NCBI RefSeq assembly: GCF_000155675.2 | Contig: NC_020911.1 | Coordinates: 4,578,501 to 4,642,500, forward strand | Length of the DNA: 64,000 nucleotides | From: Octadecabacter antarcticus 307 | Lineage (GTDB): Bacteria; Pseudomonadota; Alphaproteobacteria; Rhodobacterales; Rhodobacteraceae | Reading direction: 5' to 3' | Shown: one piece after another, positions 1 through 9,075 of the stretch | Position numbering within the stretch: the first letter of the stretch is position 1 | Layout: the number at the start of each line of letters is the position of its first letter | Made by a program: the position numbers and the translations under genes | Notes under the pieces: generated by a model | Database searches by the model: none | The model's input: only the letters and a program-made list of their open reading frames with translations | What the model was told of the DNA's origin: nothing

Positions 1-1
1 G

Positions 2-295
2 TTTCCCGGCTTTGTATCAATTGCATCATCGATTTATTCCCGTGCCAACATGATCGCGTCGGGAAAAATGTTCGTTGCAAACTCTTTGCCCAGCTTCATA
101 TTACCAATTTTTGACTGGAACCCGCTGTTTCACTGCATCGACCAAGCGCGCGGGTACGTTTTTATCAATTACAATCCACATTTCACCACCATCAGCTATC
201 CGATCAAGGTGTCGCTTATACTGATCATGATCGGCCTTATGCTGGAATTTTACACCCGCAAGAATGCCTCTGTCAGCTGGGAGGCCACAAGATAA
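2..295 (+). CDS. ABC-2 type polysaccharide export permease (KpsM-like), 3' part only
   Basis: The reading frame is open from the left edge, so the gene begins outside the window and only about 97 C-terminal residues are seen. The fragment has the usual end of capsule/O-antigen ABC-2 permeases: a WNPLFH motif after a hydrophobic stretch, a FINYNPH segment, a last membrane helix (YPIKVSLILIMIGLMLEFY) and a short basic cytoplasmic tail. Such permeases sit in the inner membrane and export lipid-linked polysaccharide with a KpsT-like ATPase, which should lie upstream. The internal ATG at 50 is not the real start, because the conserved frame continues before it. Its TAA stop lies against the next, damaged gene. 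Confidence 0.75.
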   Translation, partial: FPGFVSIASSIYSRANMIASGKMFVANSLPSFILPIFDWNPLFHCIDQARGYVFINYNPHFTTISYPIKVSLILIMIGLMLEFYTRKNASVSWEATR

Positions 296-660
296 AGTAT
301 CTTGTGATAACATTGGTCTTCGTCCTGTTCGGGGCGCTTGCACATGCACACTCCCTCCCGGATCGTTATATGGTCACAAATGTGGCCAGCGACCATTTTC
401 TGAATATTCGCGCCGCAGCAACCGCGTCGACCGGGGGAATCGGCGAACTTTTCCCCTATATCCTGAACGTAGAATTTCTGCGCGAAAGCATCGCCCGCAA
501 CGGTTATATCGTCTAGGCCCAAGAAGGCCCAACATTGACCCGCACCATCATCATCAACGCGCTGCCCTGCAACGACGGGATGTCAGATCGAGATTTCGGC
601 ATGTCGATGTCTGTGTTCATGCAAGCGTTCGACGGGAATGACGTTCAGACAGGGTGTTGA
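292..660 (+). pseudogene. Degraded SH3-domain secreted protein gene
   Basis: The frame starting KYLVITLVFVLFGALAHAHS encodes a signal peptide followed by an SH3b-like segment (YMVTNVASDHFLNIRAAA). It meets a TAG at 514-516. The same frame then continues to TGA at 660 with CNDGMSDRDFG and a final GC, which resembles the C-terminal domain of COG3650-type secreted proteins (CSDGMSDR...GC). The segment between the two conserved parts is shorter than expected, so there is probably also an internal deletion. The expected start at 292-294 reads ATA. If base 294 were G it would give ATG overlapping the upstream stop as ATGA. GTG at 304 is the only nearby alternative and would cut the signal peptide. 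Family assignment is from motif memory. Confidence 0.5.
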
Positions 661-880
661 ATGATGCAGGTGAACTTGGCAGGGAGATGTCCGCGATGCG
701 GGCTTAACGACTTTGGGTGCGTTCTCAATCAAGAAGGGTGACAAGGTGACGCCCTCAGGAAACTGGGATGAACTGCTAAGCGTTCAGTAATGCATCCAGA
801 GGTTCACTATACCCCCGATAGAGCTTGTTATTCCGTTCCTACTCGCGACCTCTTTTTTTGCCTTCACGCCCGGTCCGGGC

Positions 881-1441
881 ATGTTCTACATGGCCATTCA
901 AACCATGGTACATGGGGCAAAGGCTGGCTGGCTTAGTTCCTTCGCCTTTCATGTCGCGTCATATCTTCACATCCTTCTGGCGGCGTTTGGCGTAACCGTT
1001 CTACTCAAAACAGCACCCTATTTATTGCTCGTTTTGAAGCTGGCTGGCGCTGCGTATCTGATCTGGATGGGATTGCGCATGTTGTTGAAAACGAATGAGG
1101 TTCAGTCTGCGCCAACGACATCTGTCAAAAAGACGTCATCACAGGCCTTCAAGGACAGCTTGATCGTTGAGATTTTGAATCCAAAATCTGCGCTGTTCTA
1201 TTTTGCTTTCCTGCCCCAGTTCACATCCTCGGACGGTTCAGCAGAGGTTTGGCTTCAAATTTTGCTTTTGGGGACAATAGCAGATGTGATGTTCAGCGCC
1301 ACCGATGTCGTCTGCATTCTGTCTGCACGGCTCGTTGCAGCAGGGATTTTTTCGTCAGTTCAAACGGCGGTATGGGGACGCAGGATTGGCGGCAGTATAT
1401 TGATTGCGATGGGTGCAAAAACCGCAACCGGTACGAATTAA
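881..1441 (+). CDS. LysE/RhtB family amino-acid exporter, start codon lost or frameshifted
   Basis: Small multi-helix membrane protein of the LysE/RhtB family, which exports amino acids or related solutes. Conserved features are the TPGPGMFYMA motif, KLAGAAYLIWMG, and LNPKSALFYFAFLPQF. The first ATG in frame is at 881, inside the TPGPGM motif. The conserved N-terminus (IELVIPFLLATSFFAFTPGPG) is encoded upstream from about 818, where no ATG, GTG, TTG or CTG exists before the in-frame stop at 788-790. Either a start was mutated (ATA at 809 or 818), or one extra C in the run at 812-816 has separated it from the ATG at 790. From 881 the product is 186 aa; the normal family size is about 205. It is probably non-functional or recently inactivated. 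Confidence 0.6.
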   Translation: MFYMAIQTMVHGAKAGWLSSFAFHVASYLHILLAAFGVTVLLKTAPYLLLVLKLAGAAYLIWMGLRMLLKTNEVQSAPTTSVKKTSSQAFKDSLIVEILNPKSALFYFAFLPQFTSSDGSAEVWLQILLLGTIADVMFSATDVVCILSARLVAAGIFSSVQTAVWGRRIGGSILIAMGAKTATGTN

Positions 1442-1496
1442 GCACAGCGCGAACAGCTTAATATTTGGGCTCATACTGGACATCGAATACCGCCAC

Positions 1497-2147
1497 CTAC
1501 GTCACCACCCGCAGCGTCAGATTAATGCGCCCACCGCCCGACAACAACGTCGACGACCCCGCCCGCGTTTTGTCGATGCCGTGATAGACCAGCCGCGCGT
1601 CGCCGCCCATCACCACCACATCGCCTGACTTTAACCAGATCGATTCTGTCTTGCCGCCGCGCGTGGTGTTGCCAATACGAAACAACCCGTCATCACCTAA
1701 AGACACCGACACGACAGGTTCCCCAAACTCCGCCTCATCACGGTCCTGATGCATCCCCATCTTCGCAGTCTCGCGATACAGGTTCACCAAACAACACTCG
1801 GGCACGCGCGCAGACCCAGAAACCTGCCCCCAAACATCCAAAACAGACGCTGGAATTGCGGGCCACGCTGGGCCATTCGGATGATTTTCCGAATATCTGT
1901 AGCCTGATCGGTCAGAAACCCAGCCAAACCGCCCCGCACTGGTCATTTGCACCGACATCTGCTTGCCATAAGGCGTCATTGGCGAAAACAGTGGCGCTTC
2001 GGCAACAATCCCGCGAATATCACTGACCATTGCGTCTTGTGCAGGCCGATCGAGTAGCCCTTGCCAGACTTGAACCCCACGTAAGTCCACTGTTGGGCGT
2101 CCCATAATCATCTGATCACCATTTTTGCGCATTACCCGTTGTGACAT
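1497..2147 (-). CDS. alkB: AlkB-family alpha-ketoglutarate-dependent dioxygenase
   Basis: DNA/RNA repair dioxygenase that removes alkyl lesions such as 1-methyladenine by oxidative demethylation, using Fe(II) and 2-oxoglutarate. Visible family signatures are the HQDRDE iron-binding motif (His and Asp), the distal histidine in [10 protein letters not shown], and the 2-oxoglutarate-binding arginines in RINLTLR at the C-terminus. Length is 216 aa from the first ATG. Starts at residues 6 or 13 are also possible, since none has a strong ribosome binding site. The gene is divergent from dnaK with about 135 bp between them. Confidence 0.88.
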   Translation of the reverse strand: MSQRVMRKNGDQMIMGRPTVDLRGVQVWQGLLDRPAQDAMVSDIRGIVAEAPLFSPMTPYGKQMSVQMTSAGRFGWVSDRSGYRYSENHPNGPAWPAIPASVLDVWGQVSGSARVPECCLVNLYRETAKMGMHQDRDEAEFGEPVVSVSLGDDGLFRIGNTTRGGKTESIWLKSGDVVVMGGDARLVYHGIDKTRAGSSTLLSGGGRINLTLRVVT

Positions 2148-2165
2148 AGGTTGCAGCCCCTATTT
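2138..2165 (+). promoter_or_regulatory. Candidate heat-shock (RpoH) promoter of dnaK
   Basis: Upstream of dnaK there is GTTGTG (2138-2143), a 13-bp spacer and CCCCTATTT (2157-2165). This resembles the alphaproteobacterial sigma-32 pattern CTTG...CCCCATnT. The -35-like element overlaps the start of the divergent alkB gene. It is a visual match only; the leader to the dnaK ATG would be about 110 nt. Confidence 0.35.
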
Positions 2166-2282
2166 GTCACACCTATATACACTTCGATCCGGACGGGGGC
2201 TCCCCGTTCGACAACACAACCATTGGCACGGGTGCCGGAACGGGTCCGCGCCGCCTCACATCGCCTCGAAAGGGATTTGAAC

Positions 2283-4184
2283 ATGGCTAAAGTAATTGGC
2301 ATCGACCTTGGAACCACCAACTCTTGTGTGGCCATCATGGACGGCTCGCAGCCCCGCGTTATCGAAAACGCAGAAGGCGCACGCACGACACCGTCTATTG
2401 TCGCATTCACAGACGACGAACGCCTCGTGGGTCAGCCCGCAAAACGTCAGGCCGTCACCAACCCAGAAAACACCATCTTCGGTGTGAAGCGTCTTGTTGG
2501 TCGTCGCAATGACGACAAGCATCTCGCGAAAGACAAAAAGAACCTGCCGTTCACAGTCATCGACGGCGGCAATGGCGACGCATGGATCGAAGCACGCGGT
2601 GAGAAATACTCCCCCGCGCAAATCTCTGCCGTCATCCTGCAAAAGATGAAAGAAACCGCTGAAAGCTACCTCGGCGAAGAAGTCACGCAGGCTGTCATCA
2701 CGGTTCCAGCATATTTCAACGATGCCCAGCGTCAGGCCACCAAAGACGCAGGCAAGATCGCCGGCCTTGAGGTTCTGCGCATCATCAACGAGCCGACAGC
2801 CGCCGCACTCGCCTATGGTCTCGACAAGAAAGAAACCCAAACCATCGCGGTCTATGACCTTGGTGGTGGTACGTTCGACGTGACCATTCTCGAAATTGAC
2901 GACGGCTTGTTCGAAGTGAAATCCACCAACGGTGATACGTTCCTTGGCGGTGAAGACTTTGACATGCGCATCGTTAACTACCTTGCGGACGAATTCAAAA
3001 AATCCAACGGCGTTGATCTGAAGAAAGACAAGATGGCGCTTCAGCGTCTGAAGGAAGCTGCGGAAAAGGCAAAGATCGAATTGTCCTCTGCCAGCCAGAC
3101 AGAAATCAACCAGCCGTTCATTTCGATGGGCAAGGATGGATCGCCCCTTCACATGGTCATGAAACTGACCCGCGCAAAGCTGGAAAGCCTTGTTGGTGAT
3201 CTGATCAAGGCGTCGATGAAACCATGTGCAGCTGCCTTGAAAGACGCGGGCCTGACAACGAACGACATCGACGAAGTTGTCCTCGTTGGTGGTATGACAC
3301 GCATGCCAAAAGTCATCGAAGAAGTGTCCAAGTTCTTCGGCAAAGAGCCGCATAAAGGCGTGAACCCTGACGAAGTCGTCGCCATGGGCGCCGCTATTCA
3401 GGCTGGTGTTCTCCAGGGCGATGTCAAAGACGTGGTTCTGCTGGACGTCACACCATTGTCCTTGGGCATCGAAACCCTTGGCGGTGTCTTCACGCGCCTG
3501 ATCGACCGCAACACGACGATCCCAACGAAGAAGAGCCAGGTCTTTTCAACCGCCGAAGACAACCAAAACGCCGTGACGATCCGCGTGTTCCAGGGTGAAC
3601 GTGAAATGGCCGCTGACAATAAAATGCTCGGTCAGTTCAACCTTGAAAGTATCCCACCCGCACCGCGCGGCATGCCCCAGATCGAAGTGACGTTCGACAT
3701 CGACGCCAACGGCATCGTGTCGGTCGGCGCATCCGATAAAGGCACCGGTAAGGAGCAGAAGATCACGATCCAAGCCTCTGGCGGTTTGTCTGACGAAGAC
3801 ATCGATAAAATGGTGCGCGACGCAGAAGAAAATGCCGAGGCTGACAAAGAACGCAAGGAACTTGTCGAAGCCAGGAATCAAGCGGAAAGCCTGATCCACT
3901 CGACCGAAAAGTCGATGGAAGAGCATGCGGACAAAGTTGATCCAACCACAATCGAGGCGATTGAATTGTCCATCGCGGCGCTGAAGGACGATCTGGAAAA
4001 CGATGACGCGGGCAAGATCAAGTCTGGCATCCAGAACGTGACAGAATCAGCGATGAAACTGGGTGAGGCGATCTACAAGACCGCACAACAAGACGCTGGC
4101 GAAGTTGAGCCCGACATGGCTGCAGCAGACGAAGACATCGTCGATGCGGACTTCGAAGACCTCGACAGCGACAAACGCGCCTAA
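2283..4184 (+). CDS. dnaK: Chaperone protein DnaK (Hsp70)
   Basis: Cytoplasmic ATP-dependent chaperone that works with DnaJ and GrpE in folding and in control of the heat-shock response. The chosen ATG gives 633 aa starting [14 protein letters not shown], the standard DnaK start; the frame is open further upstream but not conserved. The ATPase domain shows IDLGTTNS near residue 6, [12 protein letters not shown] near 196 and a GGMTRMP stretch. The substrate-binding domain follows from about residue 390, with a helical lid and the acidic [11 protein letters not shown] tail typical of bacterial DnaK. dnaJ follows after about 70 bp containing a hairpin. Confidence 0.98.
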   Translation: MAKVIGIDLGTTNSCVAIMDGSQPRVIENAEGARTTPSIVAFTDDERLVGQPAKRQAVTNPENTIFGVKRLVGRRNDDKHLAKDKKNLPFTVIDGGNGDAWIEARGEKYSPAQISAVILQKMKETAESYLGEEVTQAVITVPAYFNDAQRQATKDAGKIAGLEVLRIINEPTAAALAYGLDKKETQTIAVYDLGGGTFDVTILEIDDGLFEVKSTNGDTFLGGEDFDMRIVNYLADEFKKSNGVDLKKDKMALQRLKEAAEKAKIELSSASQTEINQPFISMGKDGSPLHMVMKLTRAKLESLVGDLIKASMKPCAAALKDAGLTTNDIDEVVLVGGMTRMPKVIEEVSKFFGKEPHKGVNPDEVVAMGAAIQAGVLQGDVKDVVLLDVTPLSLGIETLGGVFTRLIDRNTTIPTKKSQVFSTAEDNQNAVTIRVFQGEREMAADNKMLGQFNLESIPPAPRGMPQIEVTFDIDANGIVSVGASDKGTGKEQKITIQASGGLSDEDIDKMVRDAEENAEADKERKELVEARNQAESLIHSTEKSMEEHADKVDPTTIEAIELSIAALKDDLENDDAGKIKSGIQNVTESAMKLGEAIYKTAQQDAGEVEPDMAAADEDIVDADFEDLDSDKRA

Positions 4185-4200
4185 GATTTGGTGAAATTGC

Positions 4201-4228
4201 AAGACCGGCCCACAGTCGGGCCGGTCTT
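4201..4228 (+). terminator. Hairpin between dnaK and dnaJ
   Basis: Perfect 11-bp inverted repeat AAGACCGGCCC / GGGCCGGTCTT with a 6-nt loop (4212-4217), just after the dnaK stop. Only a weak T-run follows (TGTCC), so it may attenuate transcription or stabilise the dnaK message rather than fully stop it. This would fit a higher DnaK than DnaJ level. Confidence 0.55.
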
Positions 4229-4254
4229 GTCCTTCCCAAAAGGGGAATCCGGTC

Positions 4255-5397
4255 ATGTCAAAACGCGATTACTATGAGGTCTTAGGCCTCTCCAAAGGCG
4301 CAAGCGCCGATGAGATCAAAAAGGGCTATCGCCAAAAGGCGAAAGAACTTCACCCAGACCGCAATACCGATAATCCAAAGGCTGAAAGTCAATTTAAAGA
4401 AGTTGGCGAAGCTTATGAAATTCTGAAAAGTGCTGATAAAAAAGCAGCTTATGACCGTTACGGCCATGCGGCATTTGAAGGCGGAATGGGCGGCGGTGGG
4501 CGACCCAGCGGTGGCGGCCAAGGTGACTTTGGCTCTGCGTTCTCTGATATTTTTGACGACCTGTTTGGCAATATGGGTGGTGCACGCGGCGGCGGTGGCC
4601 AATCGCGCGCGTCGCGTGGCAATGATCTACGCTACAACTTGCGTGTTACACTAGAAGAAGCCTACGCAGGCTTGCAAAAAACCGTCACCGTCCCAACGGC
4701 TGTTGGCTGTGGGTCGTGCAAAGGCACCGGCGCGGAAGGCGGGTCTGAACCCCAGACATGCCCCACCTGTTCCGGCATGGGCAAAGTGCGCGCCCAGCAA
4801 GGTTTCTTTACCGTCGAACGCACCTGCCCGACATGTAATGGCATGGGCCAGACGATCAAAAATCCATGTCATGAATGTCGCGGTGCAGGCCGTGTCGAAA
4901 AAGAAAAATCGCTCTCCGTCAATATTCCTGCAGGTGTCGAAACCGGCACGCGCATCCGTCTTGCTGGCGAAGGCGAAGCAGGCATGCGCGGCGGTCCAAC
5001 GGGCGATCTATATATCTTCCTAGAAGTCCGTGACCACGATCTGTTTGAACGCGAAGTCAACAATCTGTTCTGTCGCGTGCCCGTCTCCATGGCGACCGCG
5101 GCGCTGGGCGGCGATATAGAAGTCCCCACAATTGACGGTGGACGGTCCCGTGTAAAAATCCCTGCTGGATCGCAATCAGGCCGCCAGATGCGTCTGCGCG
5201 CCAAAGGCATGCCTGCCCTGCGCGGCGGTGGCCCGGGTGACATGTTCATCGAAATGGCCGTAGAAACTCCTGTAAACCTGACAGGCAAGCAACGCGAACT
5301 GCTGCGTGAATTCGAAGACTTGGCGAGCGACAACAACCCGCAAAGTTCTAACTTCTTTAAGTCCGTCAAATCGTTCTGGGAATCGATGAAGGGTTAA
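4255..5397 (+). CDS. dnaJ: Chaperone protein DnaJ (Hsp40)
   Basis: Co-chaperone that delivers substrates to DnaK and stimulates its ATPase. The 380-aa product has the full type I layout: J-domain (DYYEVLGL...HPD near residues 33-35), Gly/Phe-rich linker (about 75-125), four zinc-binding repeats [24 protein letters not shown] and CHECRGAG (about 145-215), and C-terminal substrate-binding domains. It follows dnaK in the same direction, the usual arrangement. Confidence 0.98.
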   Translation: MSKRDYYEVLGLSKGASADEIKKGYRQKAKELHPDRNTDNPKAESQFKEVGEAYEILKSADKKAAYDRYGHAAFEGGMGGGGRPSGGGQGDFGSAFSDIFDDLFGNMGGARGGGGQSRASRGNDLRYNLRVTLEEAYAGLQKTVTVPTAVGCGSCKGTGAEGGSEPQTCPTCSGMGKVRAQQGFFTVERTCPTCNGMGQTIKNPCHECRGAGRVEKEKSLSVNIPAGVETGTRIRLAGEGEAGMRGGPTGDLYIFLEVRDHDLFEREVNNLFCRVPVSMATAALGGDIEVPTIDGGRSRVKIPAGSQSGRQMRLRAKGMPALRGGGPGDMFIEMAVETPVNLTGKQRELLREFEDLASDNNPQSSNFFKSVKSFWESMKG

Positions 5398-5447
5398 CCC
5401 CGCAAGTTGTTAACCAAGTCGTAATAGAATCGCTTGAAGGTGGGGGC

Positions 5448-6248
5448 ATGAATCACGTGCCCTCAGCCTTCGCCGAAGCCCCGCTTCTATCGCTCGATAA
5501 TGCGGCCCCTATCACGCTTGACCGTGATGAGGTCGAAATTGTCCCCGCGTTGCCCTCCAGTAAATTGGGCAAACAGCCGTCATATCTTGCCGATCATCGC
5601 AAACGCCTGCGCCACCGCTTTCTCACGGGTGGTGCGGCTGCGATGCCGGACTACGAAATCCTCGAACTCACATTGTTTCGTGCGATACCGCGGCAGGATG
5701 TCAAACCACTGGCGCGGCTATTGATTGAAACGTTTGGTGATCTCAACGGCGTTCTGTCCGCCCCTATCGCGCGCCTGGAACGCGTACATGGGGTCGGCCC
5801 CGCCGTTGCCCTCGAACTCAAAGTCATGGAAACTGTGACCCATCGCATGGCGCGCGCGAAAGTGATGCAGCGCCACGTCATCAGTTCATGGGATGCAATG
5901 CTGGATTACTGCCACACCGTCATGGCGCACCGCGACACGGAACAATTCCGCGTTCTATTCCTTGATCGCAAGAACGTCCTGATTGCGGACGAAGCACAGG
6001 GCAATGGCACGGTTGATCACGTCCCAGTCTACCCGCGTGAGGTCGTGAAACGTGCGCTGGAACTCAACGCCTCGTCGCTGATCCTTGTGCACAACCATCC
6101 GTCCGGCGATCCAACCCCATCCAACGAAGACATCGCGATGACGATGCAAATCCATGACGCAGCTAAGGCGTTGAACATTTCATTGCACGACCATCTTATC
6201 ATCGGGCGGTCACGCGAACTTAGTTTCAAATCCCAAGGGCTGATCTAA
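5448..6248 (+). CDS. radC: RadC/JAB-domain family protein
   Basis: 266-aa member of the RadC (UPF0758) family. It has an N-terminal helix-hairpin-helix region ([16 protein letters not shown]) and a C-terminal JAB1/MPN-like metalloprotease fold with the metal motif [15 protein letters not shown] and a later HDHLIIG. Once named a repair protein, its biochemical role remains unsettled. The first about 45 residues are poorly conserved. It lies about 50 bp after dnaJ in the same direction, with no terminator seen between them. Confidence 0.92.
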   Translation: MNHVPSAFAEAPLLSLDNAAPITLDRDEVEIVPALPSSKLGKQPSYLADHRKRLRHRFLTGGAAAMPDYEILELTLFRAIPRQDVKPLARLLIETFGDLNGVLSAPIARLERVHGVGPAVALELKVMETVTHRMARAKVMQRHVISSWDAMLDYCHTVMAHRDTEQFRVLFLDRKNVLIADEAQGNGTVDHVPVYPREVVKRALELNASSLILVHNHPSGDPTPSNEDIAMTMQIHDAAKALNISLHDHLIIGRSRELSFKSQGLI

Positions 6249-6272
6249 AGGGTTTGATCCAATGTGTCTGGT

Positions 6273-7817
6273 CTAGGGCACGTCCCGCACCCACAATTCA
6301 ACACGACGATTGGTCTGCTGTCCCCAGATCGTATCATCGCAGGCCATCGGCAATGCTTCTCCAAACGCAGCAGTGTCAATCTCCACGTTTTCTGGAAACG
6401 TCCCGCCAAGTGCACGGGTCAAATCTAGGCGCACGGCTTCGGCGCGGGCAGAAGACAAATCGCGGTTTGCTAAGGCCAGTCCGCGCCCATCACTAAATCC
6501 GACAAGCATTAATTCCCGCCCACCAAAGCGGCCGTCACGGATCGCCTGCGCCAATTGCATCACGTTGGATCGCGATTGCCCGTCAAGGCGCGTCGACCCA
6601 GGTTCAAATCGAAACGTGCTGGACATACGCACGCGCGGTGACAGCAGACGCATCATGCGCTGTAGTTCTGTCAACGGAACTTCCGACCCCGCATTAACAA
6701 TCGCATTGGCCAATCGATCACCTTGATCCGACAACGGGATAGGCACCGCCGTGAGGTCAACAAATCCGGCGCGCCTGATCACCAATTGCGCAGAAGGCGA
6801 TCGCAACCAATCAAGAAAATCCACAATCTGTGGGTGCCGTCGTCGTTGCGGTAGGTAGATAAACATCGGGAACGTCAGCAGGTAGTCTTCTGTTTTCATC
6901 GTTAGAAACCGCGCGTCAGACCGAAGCCCGCATGGGCCCGTCAACGCCAATGGCTGGGTGTTTCGTGTCTTACCAAATGGCACCAACGTCAGCCCATTCG
7001 CTGCCCCTGCGACTGACTCTAATAATGCATCAAAACTATCATGTGACGCATCCGGCTGATCCAAAGCCAGCCCAAATGGCCGCATGAACTGATCTTCAAA
7101 CCCCTGAATTTGACCGTCTATATCTGTCCTGAGATGCACCTCAAACTCACTGCTCGTTCCGGCCAGTTCTGCGGTTAAATCCGCTAGGGAAATTGACCGC
7201 AAACCTGACGTTGCAGAGGTCACTGGCACCAGCGCATCTAAGGCAAGAATACGCATCTGCCGCGAAAGGTCTAGACGACCAAGCCCTGCTTCTGCGGCAA
7301 TCTGCAGCTCCATCGCACGCAGTTCACGCACCGACAGTAACGCGTCAGCCTCATGCCTCACGAAATTCGAAAATGCGTCTTCTGGCGTTGCAACCGTGAT
7401 TGAAACCTCAAAGACCAACGCCCCATCAGAGCTGTAAAGCTGAAAGCCAAGCGCGTCTTCACGAACGGTCCAGCCATTGTCGCGGGCATAAACATCGATC
7501 AAAGCGGGCAACAAGAGATCGCCCATCCGTGCTGCACCAGTCATCCGCAAAGATGGGACATACTCGACCAAATCCGGACACTCCGCCCCGTCGCACGTCA
7601 TCCCATCTGCCCTGAACGTAACCAACCCCGTGTCGGCAGCAACTGTGGCGTTCTCCCCATCAAAAGCGACAAAGCGCCCAGTCACCGCAACGCTATCATC
7701 AGGGCTTCGAAAAACCACGTCCTGCGCAGCCAGACTCCCCACACAAACCAGATGTGCGACGAGAACCGCCGCGCATCTCAAAATTGTTGCTGGTGTTTTG
7801 AACTCAATCCACGTCAT
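6273..7817 (-). CDS. Periplasmic solute-binding domain fused to OmpA C-terminal domain
   Basis: 514-aa exported protein with a signal peptide of about 31 residues. The central part resembles phosphate-type (PstS-like) periplasmic binding proteins (PALIDVYARDNGW near residue 105; QIVDFLDWLRSPSAQ near 325). The C-terminal part from about 395 is an OmpA/MotB peptidoglycan-binding domain (FEPGSTRL, LMLVGFSDGRG, NRDLSSARAEAVR). A binding domain tethered to peptidoglycan suggests a periplasmic sensor or envelope role; the ligand is unknown. Its ATG overlaps the stop of the upstream gene by 4 nt, so the two are translationally coupled. Confidence 0.75.
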   Translation of the reverse strand: MTWIEFKTPATILRCAAVLVAHLVCVGSLAAQDVVFRSPDDSVAVTGRFVAFDGENATVAADTGLVTFRADGMTCDGAECPDLVEYVPSLRMTGAARMGDLLLPALIDVYARDNGWTVREDALGFQLYSSDGALVFEVSITVATPEDAFSNFVRHEADALLSVRELRAMELQIAAEAGLGRLDLSRQMRILALDALVPVTSATSGLRSISLADLTAELAGTSSEFEVHLRTDIDGQIQGFEDQFMRPFGLALDQPDASHDSFDALLESVAGAANGLTLVPFGKTRNTQPLALTGPCGLRSDARFLTMKTEDYLLTFPMFIYLPQRRRHPQIVDFLDWLRSPSAQLVIRRAGFVDLTAVPIPLSDQGDRLANAIVNAGSEVPLTELQRMMRLLSPRVRMSSTFRFEPGSTRLDGQSRSNVMQLAQAIRDGRFGGRELMLVGFSDGRGLALANRDLSSARAEAVRLDLTRALGGTFPENVEIDTAAFGEALPMACDDTIWGQQTNRRVELWVRDVP

Positions 7818-8914
7818 CTCGACGCAAGTGTCAGGTCCTCAAACATGTTTTGCAAGATCAGAAAGTCACCAACTGCGTCGCATTCAGGCATAATCATCGT
7901 CAGATCTAACGCCGCGGTGTCACCATTTGGGAACACTTGGATACTTTGCACGTTAAGTTCCTGTCCGCAGTTTACCGACGTAATCTCAGCTTCGGCGACC
8001 AACATAACGTCGGGGGCAGTGCCCATCATTCCAGTCGGGAATGTGTAGACTTCAGCCATCAACCCATCGCTAACTGATCCGTCACCAAGACGCACCAGAT
8101 ACCCACCAACCGCCATTTCAAGGCGGTCTATATCGCCAGGGTTATCAGCGTGAATATGATTATCGTCACCAAACTTCGCATCGTCTTCATAGGCACTCAA
8201 CATGACGGATACGTCGCCCTGCCATTGCAGTACGACGCGATCGAAATTAGCGAAATCTTGAACAGTTGCAGTGACAACAGCACCGTCGCCACCGTCAAAT
8301 ACTGCAATCATGACTGCATCTTCAGCCAATGCGGGCACAACCAGCTCAGCTTCGCCAACGTCGTCGGTCATTGCGGTAAACATCATGCCCTGATGATGGA
8401 TCGTGAACGGTGAATTTGCATAGCATGGTGCGACGACGGCCAATCCAACACTGGCTGCGGCCCCAACTGTTGCTTCAATCGACGGCGCGCAATCAATCGC
8501 AACTTCGCCAGCGACATTTGAACCCACAACCGGGGCGGGTTCTGAATCGAGCGCGGCCAGTTGGATTGGTGCCTCTTGCGCGAGGATTACTTTCGCAGTT
8601 TCTGGCAGGATGACTGCCGCAGACAAGACAGGCGCGGGTGCTATGATCTCAGGAGAAGACGCAAGAACCATGCCGCTTTGCGCCACGGGTATTGCCATGC
8701 CTTCGTTGTCTGCTGAAACAGGGACCTCTAGCGTCGACTGACTCAAAATAGTCGCTGCCTCCCCCACTGCTTCGGTGAACGGCGCAGGCTGGTCAGGAGC
8801 CGACTCGAGACTGAACTTGTTCGCTAAAGCGTCACCGTTTTGCATTACAAAACCTATGCCCAACGCCACACTGAATGTGCCGACAGCCATGCCAATTTTT
8901 CTGAGTCTCGCCAT
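7814..8914 (-). CDS. Exported Ala/Val-rich protein of unknown function, coupled to the OmpA-fusion gene
   Basis: Start set at the ATG at 8914 because AAGGAG lies 8 nt upstream; the longer frame to 8947 has no such site. The 366-aa product has an N-terminal hydrophobic signal/anchor (about residues 8-26), a long Ala/Pro/Val-rich low-complexity stretch to about 140, and a globular C-terminal part with several cysteines. Similar genes near secA in Rhodobacterales are often labelled translocase without proof. It shares an operon with the OmpA-fusion gene (ATGA overlap), so both may act together in the envelope. I recognise no enzymatic motif. Confidence 0.65.
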   Translation of the reverse strand: MARLRKIGMAVGTFSVALGIGFVMQNGDALANKFSLESAPDQPAPFTEAVGEAATILSQSTLEVPVSADNEGMAIPVAQSGMVLASSPEIIAPAPVLSAAVILPETAKVILAQEAPIQLAALDSEPAPVVGSNVAGEVAIDCAPSIEATVGAAASVGLAVVAPCYANSPFTIHHQGMMFTAMTDDVGEAELVVPALAEDAVMIAVFDGGDGAVVTATVQDFANFDRVVLQWQGDVSVMLSAYEDDAKFGDDNHIHADNPGDIDRLEMAVGGYLVRLGDGSVSDGLMAEVYTFPTGMMGTAPDVMLVAEAEITSVNCGQELNVQSIQVFPNGDTAALDLTMIMPECDAVGDFLILQNMFEDLTLASR

Positions 8915-8969
8915 CTTATCACTCCTTACCCAAATGGGTCCCGCCACGGGTCAGGGTGCAGATTGTTTT

Positions 8970-9003
8970 ATCCCCATGGCCTTAAGATGGCAGCCATGGG
9001 GAT
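8970..9003. terminator. Hairpin downstream of secA
   Basis: Inverted repeat ATCCCCATGGC (8970-8980) / GCCATGGGGAT (8993-9003) between the end of secA and the next gene on the same strand. A second hairpin, GGCGCCCAA / TTGGGTGCC, lies directly at the secA stop (about 9058-9075). Neither has a long T-run on the minus strand, so they may be processing or stability elements or weak terminators. Confidence 0.4.
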
Positions 9004-9075
9004 TCTTTCGGACAGCAATGGGGCGGGAAAGCGGCTTTTGGCTCAACCTTTAGGTATGGCGCCCAATTTGGGTGC

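Noticed and set aside
2256..3353. 365-aa open frame on the minus strand inside dnaK
   Set aside because: It is fully antisense to a highly conserved gene; such long shadow frames in dnaK are a known artefact of codon bias.
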